From: Candidatus Desulfovibrio intestinipullorum
GTDB lineage: Bacteria; Desulfobacterota; Desulfovibrionia; Desulfovibrionales; Desulfovibrionaceae
Length of the DNA stretch: 48,734 nt
Direction of reading: 5' to 3'
Assembly: GCA_019113165.1 (NCBI GenBank)
Contig: DXHV01000025.1
Span: 1 to 48,734, forward strand
Positions 40,943 to 48,734 of this stretch are shown here, one piece after another. Position 1 is the stretch's first letter. Every line of letters starts with the position of its first letter. The position numbers were made by a program, and so were the translations under genes. The notes below the pieces were generated by a model. The model saw only the letters and a program-made list of their open reading frames with translations, did no database searches and was not told where the DNA came from.

Positions 40943-43273
40943 TCACACTGCCACTCTGTCCCCCAGGCCGTGCACAAGGGGTGTATTGTCGTGCATGGTC
41001 CAGATGCCGCAGGGACAGACGCCGGCGCAGACGCCGCAGCCAATGCAGCGATCCTCGTCGGAGACATAGACAAAGCCGTCCGCTGTCTCATTGCGGGAGA
41101 TGGCCTGTTCGGGACAGGAGGCCTCGCAGGTATGGCAGTCGCGGCAGGTGCCGCAGCTCACGCAGCGCCTGTAGTCTTCCCCCGGCGTGCAGGGCAGTTC
41201 CTGATACCTGGCAAAGGCCGCCGTATGGAGCTTTTCCCTGGCAATCACGGTCTTCCTTGCCGGTTCCAGGGTTATGCCCTGCAGATAGGCATCCGCAGCA
41301 TCGGCGGCCGCATTGCCGGACCCTATGGCGTGCACGAGCAGGCCTGGACGGATGCAGTCGCCAGCGGCAAAGACGCCTTCGGCTATGCTTTGATCGGCCC
41401 GTGGTGCCAGCCAGGCACGAAACTTCGGGGTCTGCTCCGGCAGATAGGAGAGGTCCGGCTGCTCGCCAATGGTGATGATGACCTGCTCGCCCGGGATGAG
41501 ACGCCCGTCTGCGGTCACAATACCCTTCTCGGTGATTTCCCTGGTCTGCACAGGCCAGAGGATCTCGCCCCCAAGGCTCTTGATGTGCTCTATTTCGTGG
41601 GCAAAGGCCGCAGGCTTCTGCACATCGATGCAGATGACCTTCTTTGCGCCCATCTTGTAGGCGCCTGCGGCAGCGTCCATGCCGGCATTGCCGCAGCCAA
41701 TGACGATGACCTGGTCGGCCACAGGAGGCTTTTTCCCTGCATTGACAGCCTTCATGAAGTCAATGCCTGCCACAATGCGCTCATGCCCAGGCCAGTCGAA
41801 GACACGGGCCACATGGCCGCCCGTGGCCACGATGACGGCATCAAATTCGGCCCTGATGGCGGCAAAGCGCTCCGCGTCCACGGGATGGTTGCAGACAAAG
41901 TGCACACCCATGCGGGCTATGCGATCCAGTTCCTGCTCAAGCAGGTTCTCGTCCAGGCGCTCGCGGGGAATGACCTGCTCCATCTTGCCGCCCATGCGGG
42001 CTTCCCGCTCGAAGACGGTGACCTCGTGGCCCTTGCGGGCCAGACGCCAGGCTGCGGCCAGGCCTGCCACGCCGCCGCCAAGGACAGCCACCCTCTTTCC
42101 GCTCTTCTCTTCAGGACAAGGTACTTCGGCGGTACTGGAAAGCCTGCCCAGGGGGCCTATCTGCACGGGCTCATCAAGTCCTGCCCTGGTGCAGGCCTGC
42201 ATGCAGGGATTGGGACAGACGGATCCGCACACGCAGCCCGGGAAGGGACTGTAGTCCAGGATGAGCTTCAGCGCTTCCTCTCTCCTCCCTTCCCTGAGCA
42301 GATTGTAGCGCAGCTGGGTGGGGATGCCTGCCGGACAGGCGTACTCGCAGGGGGCACAGTGGGCGCGGTTTTCCCACTCCGGGCGTCTCAGACGCCATAT
42401 GCCCCTGGCAAGCAGGCCGTTGTGCTCTTCGAGATTGTCGGGAAAGACGTCCGCAAAGATGCCGCCAGGGACCCATTCCTTTCTGCGGAACTCGGCCACG
42501 GACTCAACGCTGGGGCGTTCGCTTTCCCTCTGCTCGCTGTAACTTAAAGGAACAATCTTGCGCCACTGCTTCCAGACCGTGAGCTCGCGGCTGCGCCGCT
42601 TTTCCTGCACGGCGTCAAGGAAGTCGGCCAGGCCGCGTTCCAGAAAGACAATGTCGTCCTCGTCCAGGGCCTCCATGCGCAAGTCGGCAGGCAATTCGGC
42701 CACGGGGCCGCGCACATAGACCGTGCCGCCCACCATGCCCACGCAGGGGCGCTCGCCAAGGACTGATGGCAGGGTCTGGCTGTCGCAGCCGCAGACCACG
42801 GCCTTTCCGCCGCCCATGAACTCGAAGGAAAAGCTGCCCGTGTTCTTGAGTATCCACAGCTGCGGCTCCTCGTAGAGGGGGTCGTGCTTCATGAGAGAGC
42901 CCGAGCGTGTCCCGGCCCGGCCGCCTATGTAGATGACGCCGCCTGCGGCGCAGTGGCCGGCCGTATCGCCGGCATCGCCCCGCACCACGATGCGGCCGCC
43001 GGCATTGAGCCAGCCCACATCGGCCGGCGCCGGCCCGTCCACCAGGATTTCCGTGCCGGGCATGGCCATGCAGCCCACGCGCTGACCGGGATTGTGCACA
43101 AGAAAGCGCAGTGGCCTGCCTTCCCTGTTCCACAAAGGCCCGCCGATGTCATGCTGGCCCGAGGCCTCCACATTGAACTCGGTCTCGCCCCTGGCCACGG
43201 CTTCTTCCAGGGCCAGCAGCAGATCCTGCGTGGACATGCGCACGTGTTCGTTCAGTGTATGTATGGTAAGCAT
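40943..43273 (-). CDS. Glutamate synthase GltB3 domain fused to GltD-like oxidoreductase and ferredoxin
   Basis: A 776-residue fusion. Residues 1-245 are the GltB alpha domain, a right-handed beta-helix with repeating Gly-rich turns (GGRIVVRGDAG, GGVIYIGGRAG). Residues about 300-680 are a GltD-like NAD(P)H oxidoreductase: cysteine domain CAPCEYACPAGIP, FAD motif GGGVAGLAAA, and NAD(P) motif GCGNAGMDAAA. Residues about 700-760 carry two [4Fe-4S] ferredoxin motifs (CVSCGTCRDCHTC and CIGCGVCAGVC). With the next two genes upstream it forms a split glutamate synthase in which this chain supplies electrons. Such splitting is known from archaea and Desulfovibrio-type bacteria. It starts 18 bp after the GltB2 stop. 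Confidence 0.9.
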   Translation of the reverse strand: MLTIHTLNEHVRMSTQDLLLALEEAVARGETEFNVEASGQHDIGGPLWNREGRPLRFLVHNPGQRVGCMAMPGTEILVDGPAPADVGWLNAGGRIVVRGDAGDTAGHCAAGGVIYIGGRAGTRSGSLMKHDPLYEEPQLWILKNTGSFSFEFMGGGKAVVCGCDSQTLPSVLGERPCVGMVGGTVYVRGPVAELPADLRMEALDEDDIVFLERGLADFLDAVQEKRRSRELTVWKQWRKIVPLSYSEQRESERPSVESVAEFRRKEWVPGGIFADVFPDNLEEHNGLLARGIWRLRRPEWENRAHCAPCEYACPAGIPTQLRYNLLREGRREEALKLILDYSPFPGCVCGSVCPNPCMQACTRAGLDEPVQIGPLGRLSSTAEVPCPEEKSGKRVAVLGGGVAGLAAAWRLARKGHEVTVFEREARMGGKMEQVIPRERLDENLLEQELDRIARMGVHFVCNHPVDAERFAAIRAEFDAVIVATGGHVARVFDWPGHERIVAGIDFMKAVNAGKKPPVADQVIVIGCGNAGMDAAAGAYKMGAKKVICIDVQKPAAFAHEIEHIKSLGGEILWPVQTREITEKGIVTADGRLIPGEQVIITIGEQPDLSYLPEQTPKFRAWLAPRADQSIAEGVFAAGDCIRPGLLVHAIGSGNAAADAADAYLQGITLEPARKTVIAREKLHTAAFARYQELPCTPGEDYRRCVSCGTCRDCHTCEASCPEQAISRNETADGFVYVSDEDRCIGCGVCAGVCPCGIWTMHDNTPLVHGLGDRVAV

Positions 43274-43290
43274 TGCCTTGTCCCCCTTGG

Positions 43291-44922
43291 TCAGCAGGCA
43301 TACTGCAGGTGCAGCTTGTCGGCCACGGCCCGGTCCGTGGCCACCAGGGCATCGGATCGTCCCACGGGCAGGGAGCTGTTGCCGACCGGCGCCATGAGCT
43401 TGCGCAGCTCGGCATCAAAGGCCAGCACGTAGTCCACGACGGCCTGGGCGCCCCTGTCCACGTCCAGGCGGCGCATGAGGCGCGGATCCTGGGTGCAGAT
43501 GCCGGTTGGGCACTTGTCCGTGTTGCACTTGTTGCAGCGGCCCTGCTCGTTGCCGATGCAGCCCAGGAGCTGGATGAGGATCTTGCCCACGATGACGCCA
43601 TTGGCGCCAAGGCAGATCATCTTGAAGGCATCGGCTGCGGCATTGCCGGTCATGCCTATGCCGCCGCCCACCCACAGAGGGATCTGGCCCTGCAGGCCCT
43701 GGGCCACGGCAGCCAGGTAGCAGTCGCGCAGCTTGGAGACGATGGGGTGGCCGGTATGGTCCAGGCTCACCTCGTTGGCTGCGCCCGTGCCGCCCTGTAT
43801 GCCGTCCAGGAAGAAGCCCCCGCAGATGCGGTAGGGGTCGCGCAAAAGATTGTTGTAGACGGAGACCGAGGTGGCCGAGGCCGCGCACTTGATGGCCACG
43901 GGCACGCGGAAGCCGAAGGCCGCGTTGAGGGAGAGGTGCATCTTCTGCACGGACTCTTCTATGGAATAGAGGCCCTGATGGTTGGGCGGCGAGTGCAGGG
44001 TGGCCCTGGGCACGCCGCGCAGGGCCTGAATGTGCGGACGGACCTTGGCGGCAGGCAGAAGACCGCCGTCGCCGGGCTTGGCGCCCTGGCCTATCTTGAT
44101 GAGCACGGCTGCGGGATCGGTCTTCATGTGCGGCAGGGCCCGCACAATGCGGTTCCAGCCAAAGTGGCCCGAGGCAATCTGCAAAATCATGTACCTGAAC
44201 TGATCGCTTTCCATGAGCCGGCGGGGCACGCCACCCTCGCCAGAGCTCATGCGCACGGGCAGATGGCACTTTTCGTTGAGATAGGCCACGGCCAGGGTCA
44301 GGGCCTCCCAGGCCCTGGGCGAGAGCGCGCCTATGGACATGTCGGAAAAGAGGAGCGGATAGATCCAGCGCACGGGCGGGGTGCGGTCCTGCAGGACCAG
44401 GTTGTCGCCGTCCACGGCCAGAGGAAGACTTCTGGCCTGAATGACCCGGCCAAGGGGAGCGCGCACGTCAAAGGTATGGCGCTCCGAGTCAAGAGCCGGG
44501 TCGGTCATCTGCGAGATGCGGCCCACGACAATGCGGTCCAGGGTGCGCTGCGTGTTCAGATTGGTTCTGCCGCCGCGCTTGACGGGTCCTGTCTGGCGCT
44601 TCAGAAGCGTCTGACGCGTGTCGGCATTGCGCACAGGCCGGATGGCCCTGTTGGGACAGATCTTTTCGCACATGCCGCAGCCCGAGCAGGCATGCTCCAG
44701 GTCGGCCCTCTGGCGAATCACGGGCACGGCTTCGTGCCGGCGGGCTCCGGCGGGCACGTCATCGCCAAACACGGGCCTGTCCCTGCGCTCCACGTCCACC
44801 ACTATGGCGCCAAAGGTGCAGGCAGCCACACAGGAACCGCACAGGGTGCAGCGTTCGGGCCTGTAGTCTATGACCCACTGCAGATCATTAACCGTGATAT
44901 CCTGACTGGCTACTGCTTCCAT
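43291..44922 (-). CDS. Glutamate synthase central/FMN domain with N-terminal ferredoxin (GltB2)
   Basis: A 543-residue FMN- and Fe-S-binding synthase subunit. Two ferredoxin motifs open the chain (CTLCGSCVAAC, about 25-35; CSGCGMCEKIC, about 79-89). The FMN barrel covers about 150-520, with GQGAKPGDGG, GIQGGTGAA and the Fe-S cysteines in CNKCNTDKCPTGIC (about 467-480). It makes glutamate from 2-oxoglutarate and ammonia delivered by the GltB1 subunit. Its start overlaps the GltB1 stop by 13 bp, so translation is coupled. This domain order is the ferredoxin-linked form found in anaerobes. Confidence 0.92.
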   Translation of the reverse strand: MEAVASQDITVNDLQWVIDYRPERCTLCGSCVAACTFGAIVVDVERRDRPVFGDDVPAGARRHEAVPVIRQRADLEHACSGCGMCEKICPNRAIRPVRNADTRQTLLKRQTGPVKRGGRTNLNTQRTLDRIVVGRISQMTDPALDSERHTFDVRAPLGRVIQARSLPLAVDGDNLVLQDRTPPVRWIYPLLFSDMSIGALSPRAWEALTLAVAYLNEKCHLPVRMSSGEGGVPRRLMESDQFRYMILQIASGHFGWNRIVRALPHMKTDPAAVLIKIGQGAKPGDGGLLPAAKVRPHIQALRGVPRATLHSPPNHQGLYSIEESVQKMHLSLNAAFGFRVPVAIKCAASATSVSVYNNLLRDPYRICGGFFLDGIQGGTGAANEVSLDHTGHPIVSKLRDCYLAAVAQGLQGQIPLWVGGGIGMTGNAAADAFKMICLGANGVIVGKILIQLLGCIGNEQGRCNKCNTDKCPTGICTQDPRLMRRLDVDRGAQAVVDYVLAFDAELRKLMAPVGNSSLPVGRSDALVATDRAVADKLHLQYAC

Positions 44923-46016
44923 CGCACGATCTCCAGGCTGTTTCTGATTTCCACAAGTTCGCGTTCATTGGGGTAGAGGTCTGCGGAGGTGTCGCGGTCG
45001 GGCATGATTTCATTGATGCCGCAGACTTCCGAGGCTATGGCCACCATGTGCTCGTCCCTGGCAAGGACCACGGGACGCAGCTTCTTGGAATCGCAGCAGG
45101 TGATCATGGTGGAGTCGGGCAGCATGCCGATGATGGTATTGGGGCCGTTGATCTCGAGATTGGCCAGGGACTGGCGGATGAGGCGCAGAACCTCGCGGTC
45201 GGGCCGTGCCTCTATCTCGGCAAAGGGCAGGGGCGTGATGACGTGCTTGAAGTAGCGCAGGGGCCATTTGAGCTCGTGCAGCACGTAGTGCAGGGAATAG
45301 AGAAAGTTCTGGCTGTCCGACTCGAAGCCCATGTAGCCGCGGAAGAGGGACTTCTGAAATTCCGTGTTCTTGGTGAAGAAGGTGTTCTCGCCATTGGCGC
45401 ACAGGGTGAAGCCCTGCAGGAAGAAGGGATGGGCCGCGTAGCGGACAATGGCGTAATTGGTGTTCTGGCGGCACTGCACCACGATGTTGCGGGCAAGCAG
45501 GCGGCCGTCGTCCTCCCAGAGCCGGAAATAGGTGGCTATGTCGGCCGGGTCGCCAATTTCCTTCAGGGTGAGCACGTCCGGCCAGAAGGAATAGACATAG
45601 CCGTCCTCGTGCTCTTCCAGGAGTCTGCGCAGGGCAAGACGGGTGTCGAGCAGCAGATCCTCGCGCTCTTCCTGTGTCCGGTAGCGGTAGATCTCGGGAT
45701 AGTCGTAGTTGCGAAACACATAGCGGGGCATGGCCTCTATGCGCAGGCCGGGCTGACGGTTCACGTCCGGGACCCACTGGGCCACCTGCACAAAACCGTG
45801 CTGCTCCATGTACTCGTTGACCAGCTGTATGCCACGGCCCGTACAGGCCATGGAAAGCAGGGGCTGGTTCTTGTAGTGGCTGAAGGCTCCTTCGAGATCC
45901 TTCATCACCATGGCAAAGCCCGAGTTGTCATGACCTTCCTGCTGGGAAATCATCAGCCGCAGGGCCAGGGACGGGGGCACGGGCTCAAGGCTTTTAATGG
46001 AACCGATTCGACACAT
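44910..46016 (-). CDS. Glutamate synthase glutamine amidotransferase subunit (GltB1)
   Basis: A 368-residue class II (Ntn-type) glutamine amidotransferase: after removal of Met the catalytic Cys2 is the N-terminus (MCRIGS). It hydrolyses glutamine and channels ammonia to GltB2. The segments GHDNSGFAMV and the NGE/NFF region fit the GltB1 form. A GTG codon precedes the ATG in frame, but Cys must follow the start, so 46016 is correct. It is the first gene of the split glutamate synthase operon. Confidence 0.9.
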   Translation of the reverse strand: MCRIGSIKSLEPVPPSLALRLMISQQEGHDNSGFAMVMKDLEGAFSHYKNQPLLSMACTGRGIQLVNEYMEQHGFVQVAQWVPDVNRQPGLRIEAMPRYVFRNYDYPEIYRYRTQEEREDLLLDTRLALRRLLEEHEDGYVYSFWPDVLTLKEIGDPADIATYFRLWEDDGRLLARNIVVQCRQNTNYAIVRYAAHPFFLQGFTLCANGENTFFTKNTEFQKSLFRGYMGFESDSQNFLYSLHYVLHELKWPLRYFKHVITPLPFAEIEARPDREVLRLIRQSLANLEINGPNTIIGMLPDSTMITCCDSKKLRPVVLARDEHMVAIASEVCGINEIMPDRDTSADLYPNERELVEIRNSLEIVRWKQ

Positions 46017-46073
46017 CACTCTTCTCGCAGGAAAAAAAAAGCTCCTGTGGAGCCTTTAGGTGGGGAATGAGGG

Positions 46074-46164
46074 GAAAAAGACAAGGGAAGCGGGCGCGTT
46101 GCACGGAAGGCAGGAGGAGCCGGCCTGACGAAAAGGGCAGGTCATGGCGCCCGTCTTCCCTTGT
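46074..46164 (-). terminator. Long inverted repeat after dapL, probable terminator
   Basis: ACAAGGGAAGCGGGCGC (46081-46097) pairs with 46147-46164 over 17 bp with one bulged base, around a 49-nt loop. The minus strand continues CTTTTTCCCC. It lies 23 bp past the dapL stop. Confidence 0.55.
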
Positions 46165-46186
46165 ACCCTTGACGGAGGAGGGGCAA

Positions 46187-47407
46187 TCAGAAGGTCTTCA
46201 GCCGCTCAATGGCCTCGGCCGTGTCCTCGGGCGTGCCAAAGGCCGTGAGGCGCACATAGCCTTCGCCGCTCAGGCCAAAGCCGGCACCAGGGGTGCACAC
46301 AAGCTGTACCCTGTTGAGGAGCTCGTCGAAGAAGGCCCAGGAATCCATGCCAGGGGTGCGCACCCAGATGTAGGGGGCATTGACACCGCCATAGACCTCC
46401 AGTCCCTGGGCCGTGAGGGCCTCTCTCAGGGCCCTGGCATTGTCCAGGTAGCCTGCGACCTGCTTCAGCACCTGGTTTCGGCCCACCCTGGTGTGCACGG
46501 CCTGGGCGGCACGCTGCACAATGTAGGGGCAGCCATTGTACTTGGTGCACTGGCGACGGTTCCACAGGCCGTTCAGGGCCACACTGCCGCCGCGGCCGTC
46601 GCTCACGGCAAGGGCATGGGGCACCATGGTGGCCGAGCAGCGCAGGCCGGTGAAGCCTGCCAGCTTGGAATAGCTGCGGAATTCCACGGCCACTTCCTGG
46701 GCGCCTTCTATTTCATAAATGGAATGGGGAATGTCCTTTTCGGTGATGAAGGACTCGTAGGCCGCGTCATAGAGAATGAGGACTCCGTTTGTGCGGGCGT
46801 ACTCGACCCAGGCCGTGAGGGCGTCGCAGTCGAGGGCCGTGCCCGTGGGATTGTTGGGCGAGCACAGATAGACAATGTCCGGCGCCGTCTTGGGGAACTC
46901 GGGGACAAAGTTGTTCTCGCGCACGCAGGGCAGGTAGACCAGTCTGTCAAAGCGGCCATGGTCCAGGGGCTGGCCGGCGCGGCCGGCCATGGCATTGCTG
47001 TCCACGTAGACCGGATAGACGGGATCCGTGATGGCCACCACGGCCTTGTCGTCAAAGAGCTCCTGGAAGTTGCCAATGTCGCTCTTGGCGCCGTCGCCGA
47101 TAAAGACCTCGTCAGGCCCCAGGCTCACGCCCAGGTTGGCGTAGTCGCGCACAATGGCTTCGCGCAAAAAGGCATATCCCTGCTCGGGGCCGTAGCCGTG
47201 AAAGCTCTCGGCCCGGCCCATTTCGTCCACTGCGGCATGCAGGGCTTCGATGACGGCAGGCACCAGGGGCCTGGTCACATCGCCTATGCCCAGGCTGATG
47301 ACGCGCTGGTCCGGGTGGGCCTTCCTGTAGGCTGCCACCTTGTGGGCAATGTCCGTGAAAAGATAGCTTTTCTGCAGGGAAAGATAATGCTGGTTGACTT
47401 GTACCAT
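46187..47407 (-). CDS. dapL: LL-diaminopimelate aminotransferase
   Basis: Converts tetrahydrodipicolinate straight to LL-diaminopimelate with glutamate as donor, the short lysine/peptidoglycan route used by Desulfovibrio, chlamydiae and plants. The 406-residue PLP enzyme has the Schiff-base Lys248 in [10 protein letters not shown] and the DapL landmarks [22 protein letters not shown] and [11 protein letters not shown]. It lies 118 bp downstream of dapF and upstream of the glutamate synthase genes, so glutamate supply and use are neighbours. Confidence 0.96.
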   Translation of the reverse strand: MVQVNQHYLSLQKSYLFTDIAHKVAAYRKAHPDQRVISLGIGDVTRPLVPAVIEALHAAVDEMGRAESFHGYGPEQGYAFLREAIVRDYANLGVSLGPDEVFIGDGAKSDIGNFQELFDDKAVVAITDPVYPVYVDSNAMAGRAGQPLDHGRFDRLVYLPCVRENNFVPEFPKTAPDIVYLCSPNNPTGTALDCDALTAWVEYARTNGVLILYDAAYESFITEKDIPHSIYEIEGAQEVAVEFRSYSKLAGFTGLRCSATMVPHALAVSDGRGGSVALNGLWNRRQCTKYNGCPYIVQRAAQAVHTRVGRNQVLKQVAGYLDNARALREALTAQGLEVYGGVNAPYIWVRTPGMDSWAFFDELLNRVQLVCTPGAGFGLSGEGYVRLTAFGTPEDTAEAIERLKTF

Positions 47408-47467
47408 GGGGGAATATCCTTGCTAATCCTTGACTGATTCCTGCCTGTCCCGCGTCTCGATACGAGG

Positions 47468-47494
47468 GCCGGCAGTCCCCGGGGGACTGCCGGC
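47468..47494 (-). repeat. Perfect inverted repeat between dapF and dapL
   Basis: A GC-rich palindrome, GCCGGCAGTCCCC with its complement (47468-47480, 47482-47494), forms an 11- to 12-bp hairpin in the 118-bp spacer. No T run follows on either strand, so it is more likely an mRNA processing or stability element than a terminator. Confidence 0.7.
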
Positions 47495-47525
47495 AGGCCC
47501 TGCTTCTTCCTGCGTCGCTTCGCTC

Positions 47526-48398
47526 CTACAGGAAGAGGGAGCCTTCAAAGACCGGCACGGCAGGTCCGGTCATGTAGAGATGGTTGTCGTGCTCGTTCCA
47601 GTTGATGCGCAAAACGCCGCCGCGCAGATGCACATCCACCGTGCGATCCGTGAGCCTGTTGCACACGCAGGCAACGACCGTGGCGCAGGCGCCGGTGCCG
47701 CAGGCCATGGTCTCGCCGGTGCCGCGCTCCCACACGCGCATGGAGACGGCAGACACCGAATCCACGCGCACAAATTCCGTATTGACCCGTTCGGGGAAGA
47801 GCTCGGCGTGTTCAAAGACGGGTCCAATCTCGGCCAGATTGAGATCGTCCAGGGCGGGATCCTCGGGGCCAAGGAAGACCACGCAGTGGGGATTGCCCAT
47901 GGACACGGCCGTGACGAGATAGGTCCTGCCCAGAATCTCCAGAGGCTTGCTGATATAGGGGGCCCTGGCATCCATGCCGGCCTCCACCTTCAGGGGAATG
48001 TCGCAGGCTTCAAGCACGGGCTCGCCCATGTCGATGGTGGCGCCGCTCACCCTGCCTTCGTCGGCCAGCAGTCGGGCCACCTTGACGCCGGCGCCGGTCT
48101 CGATGCGGATGACGCGCTCGCGCACAAGGCCGTGCTCGTAGACATAGCGCGCCACGCAGCGGATGGCATTGCCGCACATCTGGGCTTCCGTGCCGTCGGG
48201 ATTGAACATGCGCATGCGCACGTCGGCCACGGTGGAGGGTCCGATGAGCACCAGGCCGTCCGAACCTATGCCAAAGTGGCGGTCGGACACCCGTCTGGCC
48301 AGGGCGGAAGGATCGCCCACGTGTTCGTTGAAGGCATTGATGTACACGTAATCGTTGCCGCAGCCCTGCATCTTGGTAAAACGAAGAGTCTGTGTCAT
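47526..48398 (-). CDS. dapF: Diaminopimelate epimerase
   Basis: Turns LL- into meso-diaminopimelate for peptidoglycan and lysine. The 290-residue protein has both catalytic cysteines: Cys75 in MCGNAIRC and Cys233 in ACGTGACAT, plus the N-terminal KMQGCGNDYVYIN and GNPHCVVF segments. It directly precedes dapL on the same strand, which gives two sequential steps of one pathway. CAGGAG precedes the ATG. Confidence 0.97.
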   Translation of the reverse strand: MTQTLRFTKMQGCGNDYVYINAFNEHVGDPSALARRVSDRHFGIGSDGLVLIGPSTVADVRMRMFNPDGTEAQMCGNAIRCVARYVYEHGLVRERVIRIETGAGVKVARLLADEGRVSGATIDMGEPVLEACDIPLKVEAGMDARAPYISKPLEILGRTYLVTAVSMGNPHCVVFLGPEDPALDDLNLAEIGPVFEHAELFPERVNTEFVRVDSVSAVSMRVWERGTGETMACGTGACATVVACVCNRLTDRTVDVHLRGGVLRINWNEHDNHLYMTGPAVPVFEGSLFL

Positions 48399-48604
48399 GG
48401 CTTCTCCTGGAACAGTGTTCCCTTGTCATGCATAGTTTGTTGTCCTGATCCGGAGGCTTCTGCTCTGCCGGAACCAGAGGACGATTATGAAAAGTCCTGT
48501 GCTGCAAACTAGCATGCAGGCAACGGTATTGCCAAGACAGCCTCATCCACTTTCCTGCTCTGGGCTGCGCGTACAAAAGGGGCAATGTATTCCTTTTCAG
48601 GACA

Positions 48605-48634
48605 TTGACATCCTCCCCCCGCTTACGCAGGGGG
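48605..48634 (-). mobile_element. Right-end hairpin of an IS200/IS605-like element
   Basis: On the minus strand CCCCCTGC (plus 48627-48634) pairs with GCGGGGGG (plus 48615-48622) around a GTAA loop that holds the tnpB stop codon. AGGATGTCAA follows; the TCAA (plus 48605-48608) is the likely cleavage site, and AGGATGTCAA after the stem is a common IS1341-type right end. Confidence 0.65.
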
Positions 48635-48734
48635 ATTCCCTACTGCGTTGCTGACCTTGCGGTCAGTCGCTTCGACGGGTTCCTGCTGCTGGACGGCTTG
48701 TGCCGACTCACTTGAGCTGAAGCTGTATTCTCCA
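48623..48734 (-). CDS. TnpB (IS200/IS605 family), 3' end only, cut by window edge
   Basis: The last 36 codons of an open frame that enters from the right edge end in VSNAVGNPPA with TAA at 48623-48625. The GNPP end and the hairpin at the stop codon are typical of TnpB of the IS605/IS1341 type. The preceding EPVEATDRKVSN stretch, after a Ser/Gln-rich segment, also fits the variable TnpB tail. No RuvC or zinc-finger residues are inside the window. Confidence 0.6.
   Translation of the reverse strand, partial: GEYSFSSSESAQAVQQQEPVEATDRKVSNAVGNPPA

Overview
The window (48.7 kb, GC-rich, most genes on the minus strand) looks like a chromosome segment of a sulfate-reducing Desulfovibrionaceae bacterium. 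The best marker is a molybdenum hydroxylase at 24233-26962 whose eight iron-sulfur cysteines sit at the same residue numbers I recall for the Desulfovibrio gigas aldehyde oxidoreductase (Mop). A split ferredoxin-type glutamate synthase, an LL-diaminopimelate aminotransferase and a Desulfovibrio-type outer-membrane porin agree with this.

Layout. Both window edges are the 3' ends of IS200/IS605-family tnpB genes whose hairpin ends face inward. From the left: acetyl-CoA synthetase (minus), a Fur-family regulator, then a plus-strand run of molybdenum-enzyme accessory genes (degenerate MobA-like/HD protein, histidine phosphatase, XdhC). Next are an atypical elongation factor G, a Tat-targeted deacetylase, a porin, ThyX and an unknown protein. 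From about 28.2 down to 16.0 kb, on the minus strand, runs a gene set: MoeA-like protein, aldehyde oxidoreductase, FAD/Fe-S/CCG-domain oxidoreductase, two small zinc-ribbon proteins, SAM methyltransferase, [tRNA with its own promoter and terminator], C_GCAxxG_C_C protein, radical SAM protein, small cysteine protein, AMP-ligase lacking its C-terminal domain. I recognise this as the set that NCBIfam names after D. vulgaris DVU_1551 to DVU_1558 and the radical SAM protein TrsS (from memory; product unknown). It is the main candidate for a poorly described system.

From 29 to 37.5 kb lie thiol peroxidase, PrmA, an MFS transporter, envelope proteins (membrane protein, lipoprotein, DUF2333), a YcaO-TPR protein and a METTL21-like methyltransferase. 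From 37.66 to 39.05 kb there is an AT-rich ABC-type ATPase resembling PtuA/OLD-like defence ATPases, followed by a DUF4143-type ATPase; both look like acquired accessory genes. From 40.9 to 48.4 kb is a nitrogen/lysine block on the minus strand: dapF, dapL and three glutamate synthase genes (GltB1, Fd-GltB2, GltB3-GltD-Fd).

How the genes may work together (inference). The radical SAM protein has the architecture of the MJ0619 pterin methylase group. It is co-located with a molybdopterin enzyme, MoeA-like, XdhC and MobA-like proteins. Two hypotheses follow: modification of the pterin cofactor or maturation of the hydroxylase, or a carboxylate-activating/aldehyde pathway using the AMP-ligase. 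Nothing in the sequence decides between them.
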